Source: JBBSDP01 sp038240605
GTDB lineage: Bacteria > Planctomycetota > Phycisphaerae > Tepidisphaerales > Tepidisphaeraceae
DNA: 64,000 bases
Reading direction: 5' to 3'
Assembly (NCBI GenBank): GCA_038240605.1
Contig: JBBSDP010000001.1
Coordinates: 186,001 to 250,000, forward strand
The translations under genes were made by a program, and so were the position numbers. Below are positions 1-7,917 of the stretch, one piece after another. How positions within the stretch are numbered: the stretch's first letter is position 1; each line of letters starts with the position of its first letter. The notes beneath the pieces are model-generated. The model was not told the origin of the DNA, did no database searches, and saw nothing but the letters and a program-made list of their open reading frames with translations.

Positions 1-10
1 TGCCCTTCCG

Positions 11-280
11 ATGAAAGACCACCGCATGTTGTCGCAAAAAGGCTTCAATGAAAGCATTCTGCGACAGATCGCGATCAATCGATCGCGAACGCCGACCGAA
101 CGCTTCCTGGCCCTGTGCGACTTGCTCAACGCAGCTCGCGCCATGGAGCCGACGGACCCAGCCGCGCGAGAACGACAGTTACGCGTGAAAGCGGCCCACC
201 AGCGTGACAGGGAGCTTTGGCGTGCCCAATACCGGCAACTCTACGCCGCCAACCGAACCGACGCTCCATCGGGCGTTTAA
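11..280 (+). CDS. Small hypothetical protein upstream of a nucleotidyltransferase
   Basis: I do not recognise a family. The 89-residue protein is charged and mostly helical in character, with no signal peptide or membrane segment. Its ATG lies 10 bases from the window edge, so the true start could be further left. Its last 26 codons overlap the start of the nucleotidyltransferase gene in another frame. Such tight overlap of a small basic helical protein with an AbiEii-like nucleotidyltransferase is the arrangement expected of a two-gene toxin-antitoxin-type module. That role is inferred from context only. Confidence 0.55.
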   Translation: MKDHRMLSQKGFNESILRQIAINRSRTPTERFLALCDLLNAARAMEPTDPAARERQLRVKAAHQRDRELWRAQYRQLYAANRTDAPSGV

Positions 281-827
281 TGCATTGGTGGAGGTGCTCA
301 ACGAGCATCAGGTGTCCTACGCCGTCATCGGTGGGCTGGCGATGATCCAACACACCCGCCTGCGGACAACGGATGACATCGACGCCCTTCTAACCCTGCC
401 GCAGTTGCGCATGTCCGTTTTTTTTGAATCACTTCGGGCACGAGGCTTCAACGTCGAGCTGTTAAAGAACATTCAGGAGTTTCGGGATCACGGCTTGACA
501 ACGATCCAGTTTGAAAACGTGATTGTCGATCTATTGCGCCCGGCCGTTCCGGCATTCGCGCATGTCCTGGATCGGGCGATAGACTCCCATATCCTTGGCC
601 AGCGGGTACGGATCAGTTCCGCGGAAGGGCTTGTGGTGATGAAGCTCATCGCCTTTCGTCCGATCGACCAAGCTGACATTCAGGACTTGTTGGCGGCTTA
701 CGGTAACGCCCTCGAACTAAGTTTCGTTTTTGGCGAACTCGACTCAATCATGGAAAAAGACGACCCGCGCCGGCTGAAGTTTGAGTCGTGGGTCCGAAAT
801 ATCGCGGGTGTAAGAAACGCGACATAA
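204..827 (+). CDS. AbiEii-like nucleotidyltransferase-fold protein
   Basis: A 207-residue protein with the minimal nucleotidyltransferase fold. It shows the GG loop (VIGGLAMIQH), the metal-binding acidic pair a few residues later (TTDDIDALL), and a third strand with an acidic residue (ENVIVDLLRP). This pattern matches the AbiEii/AbiGii-toxin and DUF6036-like nucleotidyltransferase group, which transfer NMPs to RNA or protein targets. Initiation is at GTG 204 or GTG 222; both lie inside the preceding gene, so the two are probably translationally coupled. It converges on the glutamate dehydrogenase gene, leaving 34 bases between stop codons. The substrate is unknown. Confidence 0.75.
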   Translation: MTGSFGVPNTGNSTPPTEPTLHRAFNALVEVLNEHQVSYAVIGGLAMIQHTRLRTTDDIDALLTLPQLRMSVFFESLRARGFNVELLKNIQEFRDHGLTTIQFENVIVDLLRPAVPAFAHVLDRAIDSHILGQRVRISSAEGLVVMKLIAFRPIDQADIQDLLAAYGNALELSFVFGELDSIMEKDDPRRLKFESWVRNIAGVRNAT

Positions 828-861
828 GCTCGTCGGCACCAGGCACGGCACCCACTCGAGT

Positions 862-2145
862 TCACGGAAACAACCCCTTCAACCGGCACGCCTCCACCAC
901 CCGTCCGATCGCGATGGAGTAGGCGGCGGTGCGGTAGTCGCAGTCGGCGGCGTCGGCGCGGGCGTTCACTTCATCGAACGCGCGCTCCATCACCCGCTGC
1001 AATTCGTCCTGGACGCGCTTGATGTCCCAGAAGAAATTGTCCAGGCCCTGCACCCATTCGAAGTAGCTCACCGTCACGCCGCCGGCGTTGGCGAGGATGT
1101 CGGGGAGGATGGTGACCCCGTTGTCGCGGAGGATCTCGTCGGCGTCCGGGGTGGTCGGTCCGTTGGCCCCCTCGCAGACGATGCGGGCGCGGATGTGTGG
1201 TGCGACGTCGGCATCGATCGTGTTCTCCATGGCGGCGGGGATCAGGATATCGCAGTCGCAGGTGAGCAGTTCCTCGTTGGCGATCACGTCGACGCCGGGG
1301 AAGTCGGCGAGCTGGCCATGCTCGCGGTAGAAGCGCCCCGCCGCTTCGACGTCGATCCCGCGCTCGTCGAAGATGGCCCCTTCCTTGGCCCCGATGGCGA
1401 TGATGAGCGCACCGCGCGCCGCCAGGATTCGGGCGGCGTTGTACCCGACGTTGCCGAACCCCTGCACCGCGATGCGCATCCCCTCGAGCTGTTTGTTCTG
1501 CGTCGCCAGGAACTTGCGCAGCACGTTCATCAGGCCGCGCCCCGTCGCCTCTTCGCGCCCCACCGATCCGCCCAGCGACACCGGCTTGCCCGTCACCACG
1601 CCCAGCGCCTGGTAGCCGACCATCATCGAGTACGTGTCGAGGATCCAGCTCATCACCTGGGCGTCGGTGCCAGCGTCGGGCGCGGGGATGTCGTGGTGCG
1701 GGCTGATGATCGGCATGATCTCGCTGGTGAACCGGCGGGTGAGCCGTTCCTTCTCGCCGAGCGACAGCTTCCGCGGATCGCAGACGATGCCCCCCTTGGC
1801 CCCGCCGAACGGAAGGTCCACCAGGGCGTTCTTCCAGGTCTGGAGCATCGCCAGCGCCATCACTTCGTCCATATTGACGCTGGCGTCGTAGCGGAGTCCG
1901 CCTTTGAACGGTCCGCGCGCGTTGTTGTGCTGGGCGCGGTAGCCGGTGAAGACCTTGATCGATCCATCATCCATCTTCACGGGGCAGGAGACGGTCAGCA
2001 CCCGCTTGGGCGAGGAGAGGAACGTCCGCCACAACGGGTCGAGGTTGGTCGTCTGATAGACGCGATCGAAATAGAGATGCGCGTTCTGCCAGAACTTGGA
2101 ATGTTGCTCAGCTACCGGCTTGAGTTGGTCGGTGGTCGCGGTCAT
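862..2145 (-). CDS. gdhA: Glutamate dehydrogenase (Glu/Leu/Phe/Val dehydrogenase family)
   Basis: A 427-residue cytosolic enzyme that reversibly deaminates glutamate to 2-oxoglutarate and ammonia with NAD(P). The substrate-binding region holds the hallmark motif PFGGAKGGI with the catalytic lysine. It is followed by the DAGTDAQVM segment and the GGSVGREEATGRG stretch that begins the dinucleotide domain. The Rossmann glycines appear as VQGFGNVG. Length fits the 410-430 residue hexameric bacterial class. The gene is monocistronic, with no close co-directional neighbour. Closely related leucine or phenylalanine dehydrogenases are shorter, so glutamate is the preferred substrate call. Confidence 0.95.
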   Translation of the reverse strand: MTATTDQLKPVAEQHSKFWQNAHLYFDRVYQTTNLDPLWRTFLSSPKRVLTVSCPVKMDDGSIKVFTGYRAQHNNARGPFKGGLRYDASVNMDEVMALAMLQTWKNALVDLPFGGAKGGIVCDPRKLSLGEKERLTRRFTSEIMPIISPHHDIPAPDAGTDAQVMSWILDTYSMMVGYQALGVVTGKPVSLGGSVGREEATGRGLMNVLRKFLATQNKQLEGMRIAVQGFGNVGYNAARILAARGALIIAIGAKEGAIFDERGIDVEAAGRFYREHGQLADFPGVDVIANEELLTCDCDILIPAAMENTIDADVAPHIRARIVCEGANGPTTPDADEILRDNGVTILPDILANAGGVTVSYFEWVQGLDNFFWDIKRVQDELQRVMERAFDEVNARADAADCDYRTAAYSIAIGRVVEACRLKGLFP

Positions 2146-2417
2146 ATCGGAATCTTAAGGCAATTCATTCGGGCGGTCGCGTGTCTAGCTTGGTGGGTAA
2201 GATCCAGGCAGGAATGGCTGTCCTACTGAAGAGAGGAAGATGCGTCCCCGCATTGAAAATCACCCGGGCGGGGTTACGCTAACCCGTTTGCCGCAATGCC
2301 CGGGCGGGCGAGCCGTCGTTCAACGGCGCGTGGGGGCGCCGGTAAAAAGGCGGGCTGCGGAAACCCGCTTTCACGGGTCGCTTGATCGCATTTTTTCACC
2401 TTGTCCTGGAGCGTTTC

Positions 2418-5400
2418 ATGTTTGCATCTCGCCGCGTTTCCCGCTTCGCGTTGATCATGGCCGCCGCCGGGTTGTCACTTTGGACGCAAACTGCATCGGC
2501 GCAGAAGACGCCCGAGCAGACGGTCGATTCCATGCAGACGGTGGACGGGCTCCAGACGACGCTCTGGGCCAGCGAGCCCGGCACCGTGAAGCCGACCAAC
2601 ATGGACATCGACGAGCGCGGTCGCATCTGGATCACCGAGGCCGCCAACTACCGCGGCGCCAAACGCCGGCCCGACGGCGACCGCATCATGATCCTGGAAG
2701 ACACGAAGCACACCGGCGTGTGCGACAGCTACAAGGTCTTCGTCCAGGACAAGAAGCTCTTTGCGCCCCTCGGCATCTGCAAGCTGGGCAACAAGCTCTA
2801 CGTGGCGCAGTCCCCCAACGTCTTCATTTACACGATCGATGAGAGCGGCGATAAGCCGGTCGGCGAGCCGGTGGTCCTCTTCACCGGCTTCGGCGGGACC
2901 AACCACGACCACGGCGTGCACGCCGGCCTCTTCGGCCCCGACGGCCGCTATTACTTCAACTGCGGCAACGAAGGCGGTCGTGGCCTGGTGACTTCGGCCG
3001 ACGGCAAGCCGGTCATCGATCGTCTTGGCTCAGAGGTGGGATCGAACGCGAAGATCTATCGCGGCCAGCCCAAGCCCAAGGGCTTCCTCGGCTACCGCGA
3101 AGGCCTGGCGCTGAGCTGCGGCCTGGACGGCTCGGACTTCATGGTGCTCGGCTACAACTTCCGCAACAACTACGAGCTGACGGTGGATTCTTTCGGCACC
3201 GTCTGGCAATCGGACAACGACGACGACGGCAATCAGGGCGTGCGCATCAACTACGTCATGGAAGGGGGCGACTTCGGATACACCGGCCCCAAGGGTTCCA
3301 ACTGGAGCCGTGACATGGGCCTCTTCCCGGGCCAGACGAAGCAGGAAGCGCACTGGCACCAGCGGTTCCCGGGCATCGTCCCCAACCTGCTCAACACGGG
3401 CGCTGGCGCACCCTGCGGCATCCTCATCTACGAAGGCGATCTGCTTCCTGAGCCGTACCACGGCGCGCTGCTCCACTGCGACGCCGGGCGAAACGTGGTG
3501 CGGGCATACGTGACGCACGCGAGCGCAGCCGTCCCGACCAACATTTTCAAGTCGGCCGATCCGACCGCCGTCAAGCCCGGGTCTGACGAGGAGAAATCCG
3601 GCGCGGGTTATCAGGCCGACGCGATCGAGATGGTGAAGCTCAAGAACGGCGGCGACACCTGGTTCCGCCCCGCCGACATCTGCGTGGCCCCCGACGGCGC
3701 GGTCTACGTCTGCGACTGGTACGACCCGGGCGTGGGTGGCCACGCCACCGGCGACAAGCTCCCGAACCTTCACGGCCGCGTCTATCGCATCGTGCCCAGG
3801 GGATATCAGCCCTCTGAAGTGAAGCTCGATCTCGCCACCGTTCCCGGGCAGATCGCCGCCCTTTCGTCACCCAACCTCTCCACCCGTTACCTCGGCTACA
3901 CGAAGCTCGCGGCCGGCGGCGACGATGCGGTCAAGGCACTGGAGCAACTTTATACCTCGTCGAAGAACCCCCGCCTCCGCGCTCGTGCGTTGTGGCTGCT
4001 GGCCCGCTCGAAGGAGGGCAGCAAGTTCGTGGAACAGGCGATGAAGGATCCGGACGTGGACATCCGCGTCACCGCCCTTCGTGCTGCCCGCGCGATCAAG
4101 ATGGACATGATCAAGGTGGCCGGCCAGATGATCGGCGACCCGCACCCCTTCGTCTGGCGCGAGCTGTGCCTGGCGATGAACTACGAGCCGACCGACAAGG
4201 CCCTTCCCGTCCTCGTCAAGCTCGGCGACAAGTATGACGGAAGCGATCGCTGGTACCTCGAAGCGTTCGGCATCGGCTGCACCGGCCGCGAAGCGGAGGT
4301 CCTCGCCGCCTGGCAGAAGGACCACACCAACAACGAGCCCAAGGTGGCCGAGGGAATTTCCTGGCGGCTGAAGATGCAGGCGACGCCGGGATCGGCCGCC
4401 GACGCCAGCTTCAAAAAATCCCCTGTCTCGTCATGGTGGGCCCTGGCGGCATTCGCAACCGAAGGCGACGCACTCGCTCACAACTATGGGCCCGACAAGG
4501 CGCCTGGCACCATCGACCTGAAGGCGGAGTACAAAGGCGCCGATGGCAAGGCGGTAAAGTGGGAGCAGATCAACGCGACCGACGGACCCGAGGCCGGTTA
4601 CAAGCAGGTCGATTTCGTGGAACTCTGCAAGTCGCACGGCCAGCCGGTCGCATCGGTGGTCGGCTACTTCGCCGCCAGCATCGTCGCCACGGCCGATCAA
4701 AAGGCCAACCTGCTCGTCAACTCGGACGACGGGGTCAAGATCTGGCTTAACGGAAAAGAAGTGTTCAGCGTTGATGAGACGCGCGCCATCGGCGTTGACA
4801 CCGACACCGTCCCGGTTCAGCTTCACAAGGGACGTAACGTGCTGCTTTGCAAGCTTCGCCAGGGCGACGGCGCCAGCGGGCTGTGCATCACCGTCTCGGC
4901 CAAAGAACAGGTCGCGATCAGCAATGACCTGGGAAGCGGCGACCGCGCGGACGCCTCGGCCAGCCCTTCAACCGGCTCCGCCAATTCCTATCCGCTTCCC
5001 CCCACCGCCGATGCCACGAAGCAGTTCAAGACCAGGGACGGACAGATCCTTCCCCCGATCGGCGAGCTCATGGCCCTCACCGGCGATCCCGCCGCCGGCG
5101 AAGCGGTCTTCAAGAACGCCAAGGGCGCCAACTGCATTCACTGCCATCAGGTCGGCGAAGAAGGGAACATGATCGGCCCGCCGCTGACGGTGATCGGGTC
5201 GAAGCTGAATAAGGGTCAGCTCTACGAGGCGATCCTCTATCCGAGCGCGTCGATCCTGATGCATTATGAAACGTGGGTGGTGAAGACCAAGGCGGGCGAT
5301 GTGGTCTCCGGGCTGCTTGTCGAAGACACGCCCGACCACCTGACGCTCAAGGACTCCGACGGCAAATACCACGATGTCCCGACAGACGATGTGGCCAAGA

Positions 5401-5507
5401 AGGTCATGCAGAAAGTCTCGCTGATGCCAGAAGGCCTCGCCGAGGCGATGACCAAGCCGGACCTGGTCAACCTCGTGGAATTCCTCACGGCGCACAAGGC
5501 GCAGTAA
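2418..5507 (+). CDS. PVC-type membrane-bound dehydrogenase with HEAT-like region and C-terminal cytochrome c
   Basis: A secreted protein of about 1029 residues. ATG 2418 is chosen over an upstream ATG at 2382 because it starts directly with a signal peptide (MFASRRVSRF, hydrophobic core, cleavage after TASA). Residues about 35-460 form the beta-propeller 'PVC dehydrogenase' domain, with motifs such as NMDIDERGRIWITE and CVAPDGAVYVCDWYDPG. Residues about 475-650 are HEAT-like, and about 735-830 resemble a PA14-type beta-sandwich. The C-terminus is a cytochrome c with CIHCH at about residue 906. This architecture is typical of planctomycetes and is thought to oxidise sugars or polyols outside the cytoplasm. 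It starts a co-directional set with the ThuA-like and DUF1080 genes; the substrate cannot be read from sequence. Confidence 0.9.
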   Translation: MFASRRVSRFALIMAAAGLSLWTQTASAQKTPEQTVDSMQTVDGLQTTLWASEPGTVKPTNMDIDERGRIWITEAANYRGAKRRPDGDRIMILEDTKHTGVCDSYKVFVQDKKLFAPLGICKLGNKLYVAQSPNVFIYTIDESGDKPVGEPVVLFTGFGGTNHDHGVHAGLFGPDGRYYFNCGNEGGRGLVTSADGKPVIDRLGSEVGSNAKIYRGQPKPKGFLGYREGLALSCGLDGSDFMVLGYNFRNNYELTVDSFGTVWQSDNDDDGNQGVRINYVMEGGDFGYTGPKGSNWSRDMGLFPGQTKQEAHWHQRFPGIVPNLLNTGAGAPCGILIYEGDLLPEPYHGALLHCDAGRNVVRAYVTHASAAVPTNIFKSADPTAVKPGSDEEKSGAGYQADAIEMVKLKNGGDTWFRPADICVAPDGAVYVCDWYDPGVGGHATGDKLPNLHGRVYRIVPRGYQPSEVKLDLATVPGQIAALSSPNLSTRYLGYTKLAAGGDDAVKALEQLYTSSKNPRLRARALWLLARSKEGSKFVEQAMKDPDVDIRVTALRAARAIKMDMIKVAGQMIGDPHPFVWRELCLAMNYEPTDKALPVLVKLGDKYDGSDRWYLEAFGIGCTGREAEVLAAWQKDHTNNEPKVAEGISWRLKMQATPGSAADASFKKSPVSSWWALAAFATEGDALAHNYGPDKAPGTIDLKAEYKGADGKAVKWEQINATDGPEAGYKQVDFVELCKSHGQPVASVVGYFAASIVATADQKANLLVNSDDGVKIWLNGKEVFSVDETRAIGVDTDTVPVQLHKGRNVLLCKLRQGDGASGLCITVSAKEQVAISNDLGSGDRADASASPSTGSANSYPLPPTADATKQFKTRDGQILPPIGELMALTGDPAAGEAVFKNAKGANCIHCHQVGEEGNMIGPPLTVIGSKLNKGQLYEAILYPSASILMHYETWVVKTKAGDVVSGLLVEDTPDHLTLKDSDGKYHDVPTDDVAKKVMQKVSLMPEGLAEAMTKPDLVNLVEFLTAHKAQ

Positions 5508-5603
5508 ACGTCTCGCCCGCGTCTTCGTGACGCACGCACCCGCTGACACGTACACCTTCCGCTTTTGCCAACAACCTTCCTACTTCACGCCGGGGACCAC
5601 AAA

Positions 5604-6494
5604 ATGCGAATCTTCCCGCTTCTGCTCGCGTTGATCACTGTCACGCTCATCGCCGTCCCGCTTCGGGCCGAGGACAAGTATGACCAGTCCAAGGTTCCGC
5701 TGGAGGTCGACAACCACGATCCCAACAAGATCGTGCTGATTGCCGGCCACCGCAGCCACGGGCCGCTCGAGCACGAGTTCTTCGCCGGCACCGTGATCCT
5801 CGTCGACCTGCTGAAACAGAACGGCATCTCCCCCGTCATGGTCCGCGACGGATGGCCGAAGAACGAGCAGGTCTTCGAGGGCGCCAAGGCCATCGTCCTC
5901 TACATGGATGGCGGCGGCGGTCACCCGGCGATCACGCCGGAACATATGGCGATCATCCAGAAGTACATCGATAAGGGAGTCGGCTTCGTCAACCTGCACT
6001 ACGCGGTGGAGTATCCGGCCGATGCGGCAAAGAAAGGTCCGCTCGCGTGGCTTGGCGGGTACTACGAAACGAATTGGTCGATCAACCCCACGTGGGAAGC
6101 CGTCTTCGCGCAGCTCCCCGATCACCCGATCACGCACGGCGTCAGCCCGTTCAAGATCCGCGACGAGTGGTATTACAACATGCGTTGGAACGAGGGAATG
6201 AAGAACGTGACGCCGATCCTCCAGGCGACGCCGCCCGACAGCACCCGCGGCACCGAGGAGGCGAAGAAACATCCGGGCCGCATCGAGATCGAAGCCTGGG
6301 CCTATGACCGCGCCGACGGCGGGCGCTCGTTCGGGTTTACCGGCGGGCACTATCACCACAACTGGTCCAACGAAAACTTCCGCCGGCTCGTCACCAACGC
6401 GATCCTCTGGAGCGCGAAACTGGACGTCCCCGCCGGCGGCGCCAAGGTTGAACTCGATCCGGAAAAGGTCGATCGGAACCTGGATAAGAAGTAA
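5604..6494 (+). CDS. Secreted ThuA-like domain protein
   Basis: A 296-residue protein with a ThuA-like (trehalose-utilisation) class I glutamine-amidotransferase-like fold. ATG 5604 begins a clear signal peptide (MRIFPLLLALITVTLIAVPLR, cut before AEDKYDQ), so I prefer it to ATG/TTG-type starts further up. Diagnostic segments are KIVLIAGHRSHGPLEHEFF near the N-terminus, FVNLHYAVEYP in the middle, and GFTGGHYHHNW with ILWSAK at the end. The family is linked to carbohydrate utilisation, but its reaction is not established. It sits 96 bp after the CxxCH dehydrogenase and before a DUF1080 gene, a common planctomycete grouping for sugar catabolism. Confidence 0.9.
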   Translation: MRIFPLLLALITVTLIAVPLRAEDKYDQSKVPLEVDNHDPNKIVLIAGHRSHGPLEHEFFAGTVILVDLLKQNGISPVMVRDGWPKNEQVFEGAKAIVLYMDGGGGHPAITPEHMAIIQKYIDKGVGFVNLHYAVEYPADAAKKGPLAWLGGYYETNWSINPTWEAVFAQLPDHPITHGVSPFKIRDEWYYNMRWNEGMKNVTPILQATPPDSTRGTEEAKKHPGRIEIEAWAYDRADGGRSFGFTGGHYHHNWSNENFRRLVTNAILWSAKLDVPAGGAKVELDPEKVDRNLDKK

Positions 6495-6538
6495 GGATCG
6501 TTCAGGCCGTTTTGGTGGAACCTGGGAATGGTCACTGG

Positions 6539-6650
6539 GGCCACAGAGGAAGAAGAGATCACCGAGAGGACATTGTTAAAGACCGTGGTTCAGTCCGCGA
6601 ATCACGTTCTACCTCTGTGATCTCTGTGCTGCTCCGTGCCCTCTGTGACT
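6539..6650. repeat. Word-type inverted repeat (CACAGAGG / CCTCTGTG)
   Basis: This gap of about 300 bp between the ThuA-like and DUF1080 genes holds no gene. It contains a left block made of CACAGAGG and GAGATCACCGAGAGG words (6539-6572). A right block (6607-6650) is made of CCTCTGTGATCTCTGTG and CCTCTGTG. The two blocks are approximate reverse complements separated by about 35 bases. Within each block the word recurs with small changes. No transposase is nearby. Confidence 0.7.
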
Positions 6651-6797
6651 ATTCTGCATGGGACACACGTCATGTCGGATCGCGTGTCTATCCTCACAAC
6701 GCTCCGGCGGACGGACCGTAACACTCTCTGCACGGGGCGTGTCGCCCTGTGCGTTTCACGCGACTTCACGCAACCTGCTCTCTGGAAAGGAACCAAC

Positions 6798-7562
6798 ATG
6801 CTTCGTCGCCCCATCCTGACCGCCGCCCTGACGGCGGTTGCCCTGTGTGCCCTGGTCGTCCGCGCGGAGGACAAGGCCAAGACCGAGCTCCCCAAAGCGA
6901 ACGCCGACGGGTTCATCACCCTCTTCGACGGCAAGACCCTGGACAACTGGGAAGGCCTCGAGGGATTCTGGTCGGTCAAGGACGGGGTGATCAGCGGCGC
7001 CGAGGACAAGCAGCACGCCGCCCCGCAGACTTTCCTGATCCTCAAGTCTTCCAAGGAAGACCCCGCGAAGTTCGGCGACTTCGAGATGCACTACTCCTAC
7101 AAGTTCGCCACGCCGGGCGGGAACTCGGGCGTGCAGTTCCGCTCCAAGGTGCTCGATGCCAAGACCTCGCGCATCGGCGGCTACCAGGCCGACATCGACG
7201 CCGGCCGTGGCTACGACGGCACGATTTACGATGAAGGTGGCGTCGCCGGCGGACGCGGCACGATGAGCAACCGCGGCGACAAGACCGTCTGGAGCGCAGA
7301 AAACAAACGCACGAACACCCCACTGGCCGAGAGCAACGCTGATCTCCAGAAGGCCGTGAAGCTGGGTGACTGGAACGAGGTCATCCTCATCGCCAAGGGC
7401 AATCACATCACCTACACGATCAACGGCCACCTGATGACCGAACTCACCGACGACAGCCCCAAGGAAGTGAAGGAAGGTGTCATCGGCCTCCAGCTCCACG
7501 CCGGCTTCGTGATGGACGTGCAGTTCAAGGACATCAAGATCAAGCTGCTGGGCGATAAGTAA
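6798..7562 (+). CDS. Secreted DUF1080 (3-keto-disaccharide hydrolase-like) protein
   Basis: A 254-residue exported protein. ATG 6798 has a good ribosome binding site (AAAGGAACC about 7 bases upstream) and opens a signal peptide ending near VVRAEDK. The DUF1080 concanavalin-like domain is marked by GFITLFDGKTLDNWEG, SGVQFRSKV and GGYQADID, and ends in a typical final strand (MDVQFKDIKIKLL). The domain family includes 3-keto-disaccharide hydrolases, so a role downstream of the neighbouring dehydrogenase on oxidised glycosides is plausible. That link is inferred. The gene ends 40 bases before a strong terminator and is probably last in the transcript. Confidence 0.9.
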   Translation: MLRRPILTAALTAVALCALVVRAEDKAKTELPKANADGFITLFDGKTLDNWEGLEGFWSVKDGVISGAEDKQHAAPQTFLILKSSKEDPAKFGDFEMHYSYKFATPGGNSGVQFRSKVLDAKTSRIGGYQADIDAGRGYDGTIYDEGGVAGGRGTMSNRGDKTVWSAENKRTNTPLAESNADLQKAVKLGDWNEVILIAKGNHITYTINGHLMTELTDDSPKEVKEGVIGLQLHAGFVMDVQFKDIKIKLLGDK

Positions 7563-7601
7563 GCGGCCAGTTTGTTGATTGAACAATCTGCTCAAGCATC
7601 C

Positions 7602-7634
7602 GCCCCGCGGTCACGTCTGACCGCGGGGCTTTTT
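7602..7634 (+). terminator. Rho-independent terminator after DUF1080 gene
   Basis: A perfect 12-bp stem (GCCCCGCGGTCA with its reverse complement) closes a CGTC tetraloop and is followed at once by TTTTT. It ends the plus-strand set of dehydrogenase, ThuA-like and DUF1080 genes. Confidence 0.93.
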
Positions 7635-7666
7635 CGTTGGTGGGTGCTTTGGGCTCCCGATCGCAA

Positions 7667-7720
7667 GTAGGGTGGGCTCGGCCCACCACCGATCGATGTG
7701 GTGAGCCAGGCGCACCCTAC
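7667..7720. repeat. Imperfect 23-bp inverted repeat (GTAGGGTGGGC family)
   Basis: Two 23-base arms, 7667-7689 and 7698-7720, read GTAGGGTGGGC...ACCAC and its imperfect reverse complement around an 8-base spacer. The core GGTGGGCTCGGCCCACC (7671-7687) recurs as its exact reverse complement at 41434-41450. This suggests a dispersed palindromic repeat family. The remaining intergenic DNA from 7721 to 7846 shows nothing else I can support. Confidence 0.7.
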
Positions 7721-7846
7721 GGCCATCATCACGGCAGCCATGATCATCCTGAGCATCCTTTCGTCTGTGTGCGGAGGAGTCAGGTGATTGGAGAGTCAGC
7801 AGACGTGTTTCCCCGGTGGCATCCCAAACATCCTTACTAGAGCAGA

Positions 7847-7875
7847 ACGGGCGGCCCATGATGCGGGCCGCCCGT
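7847..7875 (-). terminator. Hairpin, probable terminator of the MFS gene
   Basis: A perfect 11-bp stem (ACGGGCGGCCC and its complement) with a 7-base loop lies 42 bases past the stop of the minus-strand MFS gene. The minus-strand sequence after the stem is only moderately T-rich (TCTGCTCTAG), so termination may be weak. Confidence 0.6.
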
Positions 7876-7917
7876 CCGTTTGAATTCACAGCACAATCGC
7901 CGGAATCAGCAGAGGCC

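Noticed and set aside
1195..2229. Long open frame opposite gdhA (344 codons, plus strand)
   Set aside because: It is antisense to a well-conserved enzyme, is His/Arg/Asp-rich as expected for the complement of high-GC coding DNA, and resembles no protein.
3030..3773. Long minus-strand frame opposite the CxxCH dehydrogenase
   Set aside because: Composition mirrors the complementary strand of the real gene (Val/Ala/Asp/Gly/Arg bias) and it has no recognisable motif.
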